This document shows positions 32,121 to 41,307 of a DNA stretch of 45,336 bases, one piece after another; positions within the stretch are counted from its first letter, which is position 1; every line of letters begins with the position of its first letter. The stretch is from Micavibrio sp. UBA5703 (GTDB lineage Bacteria; Pseudomonadota; Alphaproteobacteria; Micavibrionales; Micavibrionaceae). Position numbers and translations under genes: made by a program. The DNA is taken from NCBI GenBank assembly GCA_002420015.1, contig DIHF01000067.1:3248-48583 (forward strand), written 5' to 3'. The notes under the pieces were generated by a model. That model worked only from the letters and a program-made list of their open reading frames with translations. It was not told where the DNA came from and did not search any database.

Positions 32121-32509
32121 CTGGTCCTCCTTTTTGAAGTTGGTGTTTGCTCTCTCACGAAGCGCGGAGAGCAAACCCAACCCGCAGGAAAAAGGAGGAC
32201 GGCGCGAGAAGGCCCAGCGGGCGTGCCGGAGGGACCGGATTGCACAGGGTCACCCGTGACAGCAGCGACCTTCGCGCTGGCGCGGCCTGTGCGGGACCGA
32301 AGGCGTGAAACAGCCCGCTTGCCGTTCGCGCCCGAAAACCAGGCACCCCCGAAGCCCTCCATACCGTACTCCCGGCAAAACTGAGGATCGGCTTGCGATG
32401 CGTGACGGGGCAGATTGTAGGTGAGGAGATGAAGCCGTCCGGGAAAGAGCCATTTTAGGGCCCCAAGAGCGCCACCCTGGGCTGATTCAGGAGAAAGAGC
32501 TTGCAAAAC
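32121..32509. other. Gene-free divergent region between ardC and higBA
   Basis: It holds a perfect nine-base hairpin, TTTGCTCTC / GAGAGCAAA (32146-32175), just upstream of the ardC ribosome-binding site, which could regulate ardC. The rest is GC-rich without a supported gene: a minus-strand ORF of 129 codons runs through it but overlaps the ardC start and has no recognisable content. Confidence 0.4.
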
Positions 32510-32526
32510 GTACGGTTATACCGTAC
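32510..32526. promoter_or_regulatory. Operator of the higBA promoter
   Basis: GTACGGT-TAT-ACCGTAC is a perfect seven-base inverted repeat 11 bases before the higB ATG. TTGCAA (32501-32506) and TACACT (32524-32529) with 17 bases between could be the promoter boxes, so a repressor here would block transcription. HigA antitoxins usually bind such repeats. Confidence 0.65.
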
Positions 32527-32537
32527 ACTGAAAGAAG

Positions 32538-32828
32538 ATGATTATTCGATCCGTGCGCCACCGGGGCTTAAAACGCCTCATTGAGGACAATCAGACCAAG
32601 GGCCTCAGGCCCGATCTGGTGAACCGGGTCCGCAATATCCTGACGGCGTTAATTGTCGCCGAGGATATGAAGATGTTCCGGGAAGGTGCGCCACCGGGCT
32701 GGCGAGTGCATCAGCTCACGGGCGACCGCAAAGGCACCTGGAGCATTTGGGCCTCGGGCAACTGGCGGATCACATTTGAAGAAGAGAATGGGTATTTGGA
32801 TTTATTGGATTTGGAGGACTATCACTAA
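32538..32828 (+). CDS. higB: HigB-type toxin (RelE/ParE fold)
   Basis: The 96-residue protein is a HigB-like mRNA interferase that cleaves ribosome-bound mRNA. Typical features are HRGLKRLIEDNQTKGLRPDL, PPGWRVHQLTGDRKGTWSIW and NWRITFEEENGYLDL ending in DLEDYH, the usual HigB end. It is full length. Toxin-first gene order and a one-base overlap with the antitoxin match higBA modules, which stabilise plasmids and genomic islands. Confidence 0.93.
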   Translation: MIIRSVRHRGLKRLIEDNQTKGLRPDLVNRVRNILTALIVAEDMKMFREGAPPGWRVHQLTGDRKGTWSIWASGNWRITFEEENGYLDLLDLEDYH

Positions 32829-33133
32829 TGGCAAAGAAAGGCATAAAAATCGGCATGACGCCTTCCCATCCGGGAAACTTCATCAAGACTGAAATTCTGG
32901 ACGAACTGGGCCTCAGCGTCACCAAGGCCGCTGAAATCCTGGGCGTGCGCCGCGCCACGTTTTCAGATCTGGTGCATGAAAAGGCAGCGCTCTCCCCTGA
33001 AATGGCCCTGCGGCTGGAAAAGGCGTTTCACCTCAAGATGGAAATGCTGCTCCAGATGCAGGCCTGGTACGACAGCATCGAGATGCGCAAACAAGCGAAG
33101 AAGATCAAGATCGAGCCGTATGTGACGGCATAA
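32828..33133 (+). CDS. higA: HigA-type antitoxin (XRE family)
   Basis: The 101-residue protein has a helix-turn-helix (LGLSVTKAAEILGVRRATFSD, about residues 28-49) preceded by the HigA-typical MTPSHPGNFIKTEIL. It binds and blocks HigB and represses the promoter, probably at the 32510-32526 repeat. Its ATG shares one base with the higB stop, so synthesis is coupled. Confidence 0.93.
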   Translation: MAKKGIKIGMTPSHPGNFIKTEILDELGLSVTKAAEILGVRRATFSDLVHEKAALSPEMALRLEKAFHLKMEMLLQMQAWYDSIEMRKQAKKIKIEPYVTA

Positions 33134-33302
33134 ACCTGTCACTTCTATTTTCTTGTTACTTGACGTGTTTTCCCCTATTTTCTCCTAATCCAACCTACAG
33201 AAAGGGCGATTGGGTGGAAACAGGAGAAAACACCGCCATAATTTTGGGGTGACTCCGGAAGGTTAAGAAGCACCTTTAAGAGACCGCATTGAGAATATCT
33301 TG

Positions 33303-36300
33303 TTAAGTGCCCGCATTTGTTTGGTGATAAACCAAATCGCTAATAAACCGTTTGAAATGTTCATTCTCAACAAAGTGCTTGTATAGGTTCGTGTCGTCTT
33401 TCAACAAAGACTGCATAGCGGTGTTTAGGGCTTGATCGTGAGCCATACGGGCGGTGTGAGGTGTGTTCTCCCGAGCATTACGGTAGGCCCTATTCGCGGC
33501 AACCATGGGCACAATATCCTCGCGGATTTTCTTGATCACGCGGTCACCGTCGGTAAATAGCGTACCAAATTGCTCGTTGAATGTTTTCAGGATATTGCTC
33601 AGGTGATCCATCTCTGGCTCGCCCTTACGGCCTCCGCCGTCTGTCGGGATAGCCTCGATTTCTGCATCCTCATCTGTCAGCGCAATCTTCATTACTGCTT
33701 TCTTCTCGACACGGTAACTATCCATGTCGATGGACTCGAGAATGCCTTTGGATAGATCTTCCTCCTTGGGGGCGGGAAGTTTCGGGATCAGCATATTGAG
33801 AAAGATCGAAAGTCTCTCCCATCCGATATTTGAGTAAGACAGTATGGAGGAGAGGAAATCGTAGGTCCGGCAGAAAGTCTTGGCTTTACCCTTGAAATCA
33901 ATCTGCTGGTCTTCATCAAGGCGCTCGACATAAATCGTGACACAAGTATCGAGAATGGGGTCGAGTTGGTCACGTTCGGCATTGCCGATGAAAAGCTCGA
34001 CAAACTGGAGGACCTGTTCTGGCGTGTAAACCTGCGCAGCGTCCAGAGCCGCCTTGAGGTCATGCAGCTTGTTCGGGTCGGTTTCATCGGCCAGCAGCGT
34101 GGTGCGGTAATAATCCTGAAATGCAAAGGTGATGGCCTCGCTGTTGTTCTGGAAGTCGAGAACGAAGCAGTCGTGCTTTTGCGGGTGTGCACGGTTAAGA
34201 CGGGAGAGCGTCTGCACCGCCTTGATACCCGATAAAGGCTTGTCCACGTACATCGTGTGCAGGAGGGGCTCATCATAGCCCGTCTGAAACTTGTCAGCAC
34301 ATATCAGGAACCGGTATGGGTCTTCCTGAATTTTATCGGCAATGTCGTTACTCGGAAAGCCATTCAGCGAGGACTCGCTTACCTTTGCGCCGTTGTAATC
34401 ATGGTCGCCGGAAAAAGCGATGATGGCCTGATAAGGGCTTTTGCGCTCCACCAGATAGGTCTTGAATGCATGGTAATACTGAATAGCACGGGCAATGCCG
34501 CTGGTTACCACCATTGCGCGGGCCTTACCGCCAATCTTGCCTGGAGTGATAACCTGTTCGTGGAAATGATCGACCATAATCTCAGCTTTGAGGCGGATAG
34601 CGTGGTCATGGCTCTCGACGTAAAGGCGTAGTTTCTTCTTCGCCCTCTTTTTGTCAAATTCTGGGTCACCCTCTATTTTTTTGACTAGTTTGTAGTAGCT
34701 TTCAACCGGCGTGTAGGCTTTGAGAACGTCGAGAATAAAACCTTCCTCGACCGCCTGCTTCATGGTGTAGCTGTGGAAAGGCCTGTGTTTGACTTTACCC
34801 TCGGCGTCACGCGGGAGAGGTGTGCCGAACATTTCCAAGGTCTTGGTTTTCGGAGTGGCGGTGAAGGCAAAATAGCTAGCATTGGTCAGCATCTTACGTC
34901 CCGCCATGCGCTTTTCCAGTGCGTCGTTTACCGTATCCTCGGGGTCGGGCTCGTTATCCCCTGCCTTTGCCGGGTCGGCTAGCGCCGTGCTCATCGCTGC
35001 GGAGGTCTTCCCGCCCTGACTGGAATGCGCCTCATCAATAACGATAGCAAAAGTTTTGCCGCCCTCTCTGGCAATCTCGTCGAGGATGAAGGGGAATTTC
35101 TGTACCGTTGAAACAATGATTTTCTTTCCTTGTTCGATAAATTTTCTTAGATCGCCTGAATGTTCGGCGTGTCCCACCGTCGCCCCTACCTGCATGAACT
35201 GTTTGATTGTACGTTGGATTTGATCATCGAGAATGCGGCGGTCGGTTACGACGATGACTGAGTCAAAGATTTCGCTGCCTGTCCGCTTAATACTGATAAG
35301 CTGGTGGGAAAGCCATGCTATGGAGTTCGATTTGCCGCTGCCCGCCGAATGCTGGATCAAATAGCGTTTGCCCGCCCCGTTGTCGCGAACATGGGCTAGC
35401 GCCTGGCGCACTACGCCGAGCTGGTGATAGCGCGGGAAAATCTGCACCTGTTTTTTCTTGCCTGTTTTCAGGTTTTTTTCCTCGACGACCTGCGCATAGT
35501 TCTCAAGGATGTTAGTCAGACTTGCCGGGGTCAGCACTTCTTTCCATAGGTAATCCGTCTTGAGGCCATTGGGGTTTGGCGGATTACCCGCGCCGTCGTT
35601 GTAGCCCGTATTAAAGGGCAGGAACCATGAACCCTTGCCTTTGAGCTCGGTGCACATGCGCACCTCGCTGTCATCGACCGCAAAATGGACAACGCAGCGG
35701 AAACGCTCAAACATCTTCTCGCGGGGATCACGATCACGTTTGTATTGCCAGATCGCGTCATCGACCGTTTGCTTGGTGAGACTATTTTTCAATTCAAACG
35801 TGGCGATGGGAAGGCCGTTAATAAACAAGCATAGGTCAAGTGAGCGGCGGGTCTGGTCGGGGCTGTAGGCCAGCTGGCGCGTCATCGAAAAGCGGTTTTT
35901 CACGTACAGGGCGGCAGCTTTTTCGTTGCCTTCCGAGGGAGTGCCGTAGAACATGGTGAAATGCAGGTGCCTGTCATCAATCCCCTTACGCAGCACATCG
36001 ATCACCCCGCGCTTGCCGACTTCATTGGACAGACGTGTTAGGAAATTCAGGCGTGCGATGTCCTTGGGGTCATTGGCATCAGCTATGCCAAGCTTGCGAA
36101 ATTCATCGGGCTGGGTGGCGTGCAGGAAAGCAAAAAGCTGGGTGACATCCAACGCTTTGTCCCGGTCGAAATCCTTGGCGCTTCCAGCGAAATAGCCTGT
36201 TCCGGCAGGTTCTTCTGCTGGCGCACCTGGAGTGACGGCAAGTCCATCCGTCCCAGTCATGTGGCGCATGATGAGGGTTTCAAGGCCTTTTTCACTGGTA

Positions 36301-36311
36301 TCAGTGGTCAT
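33303..36311 (-). CDS. hsdR: Type I restriction enzyme R subunit
   Basis: The 1002-residue subunit would translocate and cut unmethylated DNA. The N-terminal nuclease domain shows Asp159 and the ExK pair Glu173/Lys175 in TFELKN. The motor domains have Walker A AGSGKSNS (about 323-330) and DEAH at 426-429, then the second RecA-like half (ADKFQTGYDEPLLHTMYVDK). It looks intact. The start overlaps hsdS by four bases. Because the M subunit is truncated, the complex probably cannot restrict, so this gene is likely a relic or awaits an M subunit from elsewhere. Confidence 0.95.
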   Translation of the reverse strand: MTTDTSEKGLETLIMRHMTGTDGLAVTPGAPAEEPAGTGYFAGSAKDFDRDKALDVTQLFAFLHATQPDEFRKLGIADANDPKDIARLNFLTRLSNEVGKRGVIDVLRKGIDDRHLHFTMFYGTPSEGNEKAAALYVKNRFSMTRQLAYSPDQTRRSLDLCLFINGLPIATFELKNSLTKQTVDDAIWQYKRDRDPREKMFERFRCVVHFAVDDSEVRMCTELKGKGSWFLPFNTGYNDGAGNPPNPNGLKTDYLWKEVLTPASLTNILENYAQVVEEKNLKTGKKKQVQIFPRYHQLGVVRQALAHVRDNGAGKRYLIQHSAGSGKSNSIAWLSHQLISIKRTGSEIFDSVIVVTDRRILDDQIQRTIKQFMQVGATVGHAEHSGDLRKFIEQGKKIIVSTVQKFPFILDEIAREGGKTFAIVIDEAHSSQGGKTSAAMSTALADPAKAGDNEPDPEDTVNDALEKRMAGRKMLTNASYFAFTATPKTKTLEMFGTPLPRDAEGKVKHRPFHSYTMKQAVEEGFILDVLKAYTPVESYYKLVKKIEGDPEFDKKRAKKKLRLYVESHDHAIRLKAEIMVDHFHEQVITPGKIGGKARAMVVTSGIARAIQYYHAFKTYLVERKSPYQAIIAFSGDHDYNGAKVSESSLNGFPSNDIADKIQEDPYRFLICADKFQTGYDEPLLHTMYVDKPLSGIKAVQTLSRLNRAHPQKHDCFVLDFQNNSEAITFAFQDYYRTTLLADETDPNKLHDLKAALDAAQVYTPEQVLQFVELFIGNAERDQLDPILDTCVTIYVERLDEDQQIDFKGKAKTFCRTYDFLSSILSYSNIGWERLSIFLNMLIPKLPAPKEEDLSKGILESIDMDSYRVEKKAVMKIALTDEDAEIEAIPTDGGGRKGEPEMDHLSNILKTFNEQFGTLFTDGDRVIKKIREDIVPMVAANRAYRNARENTPHTARMAHDQALNTAMQSLLKDDTNLYKHFVENEHFKRFISDLVYHQTNAGT

Positions 36312-37705
36312 GCGGCATCCTCCTCGGAGGTGTCTTCATCATCGAGGTCCTCGTTATCTACGAGCGTATCAATCTCCGGCTCCGGCGGCGATTCATCGGG
36401 CAGACTTGCGGCAACCTCGCGCACATCGAGCTTACCGGTCACCACATCAGCTACAAGCCTGGTGCGGTATTCACGGAGAAGGTCGATTTCGTGTCCAAGG
36501 CTGGTGAGGGACATGTCTAGTTCGGCGGTTTGTATTTGAATCCTCTCAACGATCTGCTGCTGCTCATCAGGCGGTGGTTGGATTATCGGGAGCCGAAAAA
36601 ACTCTTCGGGATACAAGCGGAGGCGTGACGGCCGTAACCCTGTGGACCGACAAATAATGTTCGAAATGTAAGGTCTGCTACGAAGTAGACCATCAATGTA
36701 GGGACCAACGATGCACGTTGGTCTTTGGGGGCGGTAAACAGCATACGAGGGGCTGATAATCCCTGCATAAGTTGAGACTCCGAGCGCACCCATCCACGCC
36801 CACATTGTGTTAACGACGAGGTCTCCTGGCCGACAAAGCTTGTGACCTATGTATGACTGAGCCTTGAACATCGTGATGTTCTTTTGGCTGCGCGGCGTGA
36901 CACCGGTAATGTGAGAAACAGAAAGGAGTTCTTCGTTACCAACGGTCGATCGCTCATCGACTTCGCGATATAGATACTTTGCACGAAAGATCTGCCAATG
37001 CGCTGGAATATCGCCGAGCCACGGGATACCGGATGGTTTGAGGGGAACGGAGGGGTCGAGGCCACGTGTGACGGCACGGTGGATGATGACCTGTTTCTGC
37101 TCGTTAAGGAGCCCGATCAGCTTCTTCTTCGCCCGGATGACCCGCTCGATCCGCCCGTTCACGTTGGTTACAAATCTGATGATTGCGTCTTGATCTTCTG
37201 GCGGGGGCTGTATTGCTTCGATTCGACCCAAATCATCAGAATAAAGTCGAAGCCGACTTTCAACAACGCCTGTCGATGCAGTTTTAATACGCCCCTTGTA
37301 AACCGGAAGCCGAAGAAGTTCGTGGTAATACCAAGGCCGTGCACCTGTCTTAAATCTATAGACACAATAAGCCGGGCTCGCGATACCCTCGTAACGTGAA
37401 ACCCCCATACTCCCATTCCATGCAAGCATAATGTTAATGACGAGATCATGGGTATTAACGCGCTTGTATCCTACAAGGGAAGAAGCGCGAGTATTAGGTG
37501 CATCAGAGCCATCGTTTGTCTTTCGCTGCGTTACACCTGTGTATTGCGAGACACGAAGCAATTGCTCTTTGCCGCTAGATGAACGTGAGTCTATTTCATG
37601 CAACAGCAGCTTCATTCGCCGGAGGTTCCAGTTTGACGGTATCCGATCAAGCCACGGGAGGCCAGACTCCTTATATTCCGGGTAAGGCTTTAGTCCTTCT
37701 ATCAT
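36308..37705 (-). CDS. hsdS: Type I restriction specificity subunit
   Basis: The 465-residue subunit has two target-recognition domains, each opened by the usual wording: GLPWLDRIPSNWNLRRMKLL at the N-terminus and IPWLGDIPAHWQIFRAKYL in the second half, with conserved helical spacers (DQDAIIRFVTNVNGRIERVI and DEQQQIVERIQIQTAELD). Each domain reads half of a bipartite target. It overlaps hsdM and hsdR by four bases each. The acidic tail (DNEDLDDEDTSEEDAA) is unusual but common in this subgroup. Confidence 0.93.
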   Translation of the reverse strand: MIEGLKPYPEYKESGLPWLDRIPSNWNLRRMKLLLHEIDSRSSSGKEQLLRVSQYTGVTQRKTNDGSDAPNTRASSLVGYKRVNTHDLVINIMLAWNGSMGVSRYEGIASPAYCVYRFKTGARPWYYHELLRLPVYKGRIKTASTGVVESRLRLYSDDLGRIEAIQPPPEDQDAIIRFVTNVNGRIERVIRAKKKLIGLLNEQKQVIIHRAVTRGLDPSVPLKPSGIPWLGDIPAHWQIFRAKYLYREVDERSTVGNEELLSVSHITGVTPRSQKNITMFKAQSYIGHKLCRPGDLVVNTMWAWMGALGVSTYAGIISPSYAVYRPQRPTCIVGPYIDGLLRSRPYISNIICRSTGLRPSRLRLYPEEFFRLPIIQPPPDEQQQIVERIQIQTAELDMSLTSLGHEIDLLREYRTRLVADVVTGKLDVREVAASLPDESPPEPEIDTLVDNEDLDDEDTSEEDAA

Positions 37706-38802
37706 TTCGCGCTTCCCTTTACGATCTCGCCAATCAGACCTTCGGTTTCTTTTTCCAGCGCTGCGATGTCGGCACGAATTTGATCAAGGGTACGCAACGG
37801 TTGTGGCTTATAGAAGTGTCGTGTAAAGCTGATCTCGTAGCCGATCTTTGTTGCGTCCTTCTTGATCCATGCGTCGGGTGTATAGGGCAGCACCTCACGT
37901 TTAATAAAGGCCTCAATCCCGCCATCTTCGAGCAGCGGCACTTGTTCCGTATCGCGTAATTCGGTGTCGGTTTCGTATTCAACAATCGCGGGCTTGCCAT
38001 CCAGATTCGTTTCAAACAGACCGCGCAGAGGGTCAGCCTTAACCTTGCCTGATTTGTGCACCTTGGCAATGACCGGTGGCGCCGTTTCGACACGCCAACT
38101 GACGGCTTCGAGGAGTTTTTTGAGGTCGGGGCCACGCAGCTTGATGCTCTCGTCTTCAAGTACGGCTTCGACGCGGTCGCGGAAGACATTATGATCTTCA
38201 AAAAGCTTGTCCCCAAGCGCCTTGCGCAGCGCCATGGCGGTTTCGACCAGTTGGCCGTCGCGCTCCCATGTGGCGGAATCGAGCAGTTTCTTTTTCTTCT
38301 TCTCGGGCAGGCCTTTCTTCTTGGTGCCAGCATCTTCACCGTTTTCATCATCTTCCGCTTCGTCATCGCCGCCCCATTCCGTAAGGCGTTTTTCGAGCTG
38401 GGATGCGATTTGGGAGAAGTTATTGAACAGGTCATCGCCGAATTCGTCGTACAGAGTGGAGCGAATTTCTTCCTCGCCTGAAGCAAAGCGCAGGGTTTCA
38501 ATCGCCTTGAGTGAAAGCTGGCTGTGCAGGCGCAGAGGGCGTTCGACCGTGACTTTCCAGTAGCCAAAGGCCGCGTTCGGGAAGATTTTGGACTGTTCGG
38601 TCTCCTTGAAGTCAAGAAACGTCCTGGTAATCCGGTCAATGTCTTCGGACGACAGTTCGCAGTTTTTCTTGCCGAGGTTCTTGCGCAGAGGTTTGAACCA
38701 CTGGCTGGCGTCGATCAGCTGGACCTTGCCCTTGCGGTGCGCGGGTTTTTTATTGGACAAGACCCAGATATAAGTTGCAATGCCGGTATTGTAAAAAAGG
38801 TT
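37702..38802 (-). pseudogene. hsdM: hsdM remnant: C-terminal half of the type I methyltransferase
   Basis: The frame encodes LFYNTGIATYIWVLSNKKPA and the C-terminal region of HsdM (~360 residues, with QLIDASQWFKPLRKNLGKKN and a tail to SAK). The N-terminal part, with the SAM-binding and NPP(F/Y) catalytic motifs, is absent: upstream of about 38802 the sequence switches to another gene (38801-38992). The frame extends to a TTG at 38838 through out-of-frame foreign sequence. No other hsdM piece is in the window. This is a deletion or recombination breakpoint, and the system should lack methylation. Confidence 0.85.
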
Positions 38803-38992
38803 ATGCGTCGAACAACAGGGCGGACTCACCGGGTTCAAGCGTGACCGTCAAAAAGTCCAAGACCGTCTTCACCTGCGCCTCAGCTTTTGCGGCGTCTTGG
38901 TATGGAGACAGCCCAACTATCAGCTCATGCGCTCTGGCAGGATCACCGGCAAGACACCCAAGAATGACCAGCACCGCGATTACAATACGCAT
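38801..38992 (-). pseudogene. 5' fragment of a secreted-protein gene cut at the hsdM junction
   Basis: The ORF starts at ATG 38992 with a perfect AGGAGG six bases upstream and encodes a clear signal peptide (IVIAVLVILGCLAG, cleavage after ARA), then ELIVGLSPYQDAAKAEAQVK and TLEPGESALLFDA. The TAA stop lies exactly where the hsdM sequence begins, so the protein was cut at residue ~63. The N-terminus resembles exported proteins I have seen near conjugation genes of Alphaproteobacteria, but I cannot name the family. Confidence 0.6.
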
Positions 38993-39017
38993 CACGAACC
39001 TCCTTTAGGTTGTTAAT

Positions 39018-39524
39018 TCACAACGGAGATGACTCATCTAAACGCTGACGCATATTCCGATAGAGCGCATTCATGTCATTTACAAACGCACCAAGACTTG
39101 CCTTCAGCGCGGCCAACCGAGCATCGCGATACGCCGAATCCTCTGAGGGAATTTCAAAAAACGCTTCTGCAGCTTGTTTATATTCACCGAGCAAAAACAG
39201 AGAGTAGCCGTACACATATGCAACATCGCTATTTCGTCGTTTTACTTGCTGAAGTGCCTTACGAGCTGCATGGATATTTCCACCAGCAAGATACGCATGC
39301 CCTAACCCATGGAGCGCTTCCTCGAAACAAGTGCCTTGAGCTAGCGCATTATTGAAGAATGTAATTGCGTCTCCATAATTACCTTCACAAACCAGTGCCC
39401 ACCCGTTGGATAAATCTGACTTAACGCACGATTGCCGCTCCACAACGTCAGAAACGAGCCAACTAGCAGCCGCAACAAATGTGTCCGTCGGCGTCTGAAT
39501 TGATGGCAATTCAAGCGTTGTCAT
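39018..39524 (-). CDS. TPR-like protein of unknown role
   Basis: The 168-residue protein consists of helix pairs with the tetratricopeptide pattern: NGWALVCEGNYGDAITFFNNAL, ALHGLGHAYLAGGNIHAARKAL, AYVYGYSLFLLGEYKQAAEAFF. TPR units form a scaffold for protein contacts. There is no signal peptide. ATG 39524 is the start. The arrangement resembles TPR chaperones for secreted substrates, but no partner is seen; it lies right upstream of the truncated gene at 38992 (25 bases apart), so both may have belonged to one transferred operon. Confidence 0.7.
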   Translation of the reverse strand: MTTLELPSIQTPTDTFVAAASWLVSDVVERQSCVKSDLSNGWALVCEGNYGDAITFFNNALAQGTCFEEALHGLGHAYLAGGNIHAARKALQQVKRRNSDVAYVYGYSLFLLGEYKQAAEAFFEIPSEDSAYRDARLAALKASLGAFVNDMNALYRNMRQRLDESSPL

Positions 39525-39720
39525 AAAGGTACATCAGTGCGATTATATGCAAGCATATCGAAGCAAACGCGACTACTTTCTAGCATTGAATGCTACTCAT
39601 GGATTCATTCACCCAGTCGCATACACGTGTTAGTCAGATAATTATAGCTAAAATAGCTCATTAAAGTATCAATCGTTTGCCTTGATACCGCCAACTATGG
39701 GTGGTTAGTCCAGCCCGTAC

Positions 39721-40275
39721 TCAAGCAGCCAACCGCCTCATCGCCTGAGCCAAGGTTTCGCGGGAGCAATCGAACTGCTCGGCCAGTTCGGTGATGGTTG
39801 CTTCTCCCGCCTGAACCTTGGCATGTGCAAGGAGAACCTCCTCCAGGTTTAGCTTGCGCGGCCTGCCGATATGCTTGCCGCGCAGTCTGGCTGCTGCCAT
39901 GCCTTCCTTCGTCCGTTTGATGAGATTGGATCGCTCGAACTGAGCAAAGGCCGCCATGACGGTATAGATCAACTCCCCCGATGGCGTCGCGGTATCGATG
40001 TTGAGGTTGACGATCTGAAACCCGATCCCGCGCTGGCGGAGTTTTTCGGCCTCTAGGAGCGCATCGACCGTGCTGCGAAAGGCACGGTCCAGGTCCCAGA
40101 CGACCAGCGTATCACCGGGCTGGAGCTTGGAGACGACCTCTTGATAGACGGGCCGGTCTTTCCGCGCCCCGGACATTTTCTCAACATAGAGTTCATCGCA
40201 AATCGCCTTCAGCCCATCTTCCTGCCGGTCTTCCTTCTGGCTTTCCAGTGATACGCGCAGATATCCGATCTTCAT
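39721..40275 (-). CDS. Small serine recombinase/resolvase
   Basis: The 184-residue protein has the resolvase domain with catalytic Ser9 in IGYLRVSLESQ, DTLVVWDLDRAFRS, SGELIYTVMAAFAQFER, then a C-terminal helix-turn-helix with HIGRPRKL and ITELAEQFDCSRETLAQAMRRL. It is full length for Tn3-type resolvases or Hin/Pin invertases. GGGG lies upstream of ATG 40275. No invertible inverted-repeat pair was seen nearby; a res site may lie in the 40276-40776 gap. It may resolve cointegrates of the element or be a relic of a nested transposon. Confidence 0.9.
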   Translation of the reverse strand: MKIGYLRVSLESQKEDRQEDGLKAICDELYVEKMSGARKDRPVYQEVVSKLQPGDTLVVWDLDRAFRSTVDALLEAEKLRQRGIGFQIVNLNIDTATPSGELIYTVMAAFAQFERSNLIKRTKEGMAAARLRGKHIGRPRKLNLEEVLLAHAKVQAGEATITELAEQFDCSRETLAQAMRRLAA

Positions 40276-40776
40276 AGTGATCCCCTTTCAGTGACGGCGA
40301 GAAAAGACTCCCCCGCTTGAAAAGGGAAGCCTTGTTTTGATATTGTGCTGTTGTGCAGGGAGCCTGACAGGGAAGCAGGAAAGTCCATGCTTTCGCTCTG
40401 GCCAGCCGATCATAAAACGAGTAATTTGAGGCTGGCTAAAAAACGTTCCCTTTTTTGGCTCCACATTTTTCAGACATTTTACCTTGTAGTTTTGTTGCCG
40501 TCCGACCTTCGGCGGCGCAATGTTCTTGCTTTTTTGCAGCTTGAATTTCAAACGACTCGTGCATTAGCCATTGATGGAATACGGCAGCCATGAAGCCTTA
40601 GCCGTGAGCGCAAGGCCACTTTACGCCAGATTATAGGCATATTTTGCTATAAAAGCCGTATTTTATGGCTTGACTTTTCTTCAAAGTTGTAAACTTGCGA
40701 AATACACGTATATTTGCTAATAATAATTCAATTTTATGGCCAATTAAGAGCCGTTTCGTGTGGAAGGAGCAATAGA
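40276..40776. other. Gene-free region upstream of the resolvase
   Basis: No gene is supported. GCCAGCC (40401-40407) and GGCTGGC (40430-40436) are inverted repeats 22 bases apart, and AAGCC / GGCTT (40654-40672) is a second, weaker hairpin. The AT-rich 40625-40740 part probably contains the promoter of the next gene. The repeats could be a resolvase recombination site. Confidence 0.35.
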
Positions 40777-41307
40777 ATGTCAACAAAATCGCAAAACATG
40801 AAAGAAAATTTCATGAGTTCCATGAGCGGTAAGATCGCCGCCGGAGCGCTGGTGTTTACAACCGCATTCCTCCCCATGACCGGCAAGCTCGGCAACACCT
40901 TCGACGGCATTGCGAATGCGCAGGACATCCAGCCCGTAAAGCATCACCAAGAAATGACCGCTTTGGAAAAGGATGATGCTGCGCGAAGGTTTTCCATTCA
41001 TAACGAGGGCGTTGGCGTTTTTGTGAATTTCGCAGCAGTGCCCGAACTACCGCCTGAAAGACTCGTCAAGGCCATCGAAGCTAATTTCACCAAAAAGGGA
41101 ATCCCTGTCGATATTCACACGAATATTTCAAGAGGCAATCTTACAACGGTCACCTTCTTTTTAGGCGGAATCCCGTTCGTAGGCTCTGGCAAGATTGGCT
41201 ACCTCTTGGGAGAAATTCCAGACGGTTTCAACACCGTTGTGAAAGCTTTCCAGCAAGAGCAGGCTAAGAAGACCGCACCCGCCGAGTTACATTCCGCTAT
41301 CCAGTGA
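40777..41307 (+). CDS. Secreted protein of unknown function
   Basis: The 176-residue product starts at ATG 40777 with GGAAGGAG upstream. A hydrophobic segment (GKIAAGALVFTTAFLPMTG, about residues 19-37) after a basic start and the following ANAQDI is a likely signal peptide. The mature domain has a two-strand pattern (GVGVFVNFAAVPELPPERLV, TTVTFFLGGIPFVGSG). No family recognised. Its last 11 bases overlap the convergent coiled-coil gene. Confidence 0.65.
   Translation: MSTKSQNMKENFMSSMSGKIAAGALVFTTAFLPMTGKLGNTFDGIANAQDIQPVKHHQEMTALEKDDAARRFSIHNEGVGVFVNFAAVPELPPERLVKAIEANFTKKGIPVDIHTNISRGNLTTVTFFLGGIPFVGSGKIGYLLGEIPDGFNTVVKAFQQEQAKKTAPAELHSAIQ

Noticed and set aside
32117..32506. 129-codon minus-strand frame between ardC and higB
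   Set aside because: It overlaps the clear ardC start and lacks a recognisable domain or ribosome-binding site.
40288..40593. Short ORFs on both strands in the gap upstream of the resolvase
   Set aside because: No ribosome-binding sites, low-complexity translation and mutual overlap; treated as intergenic.
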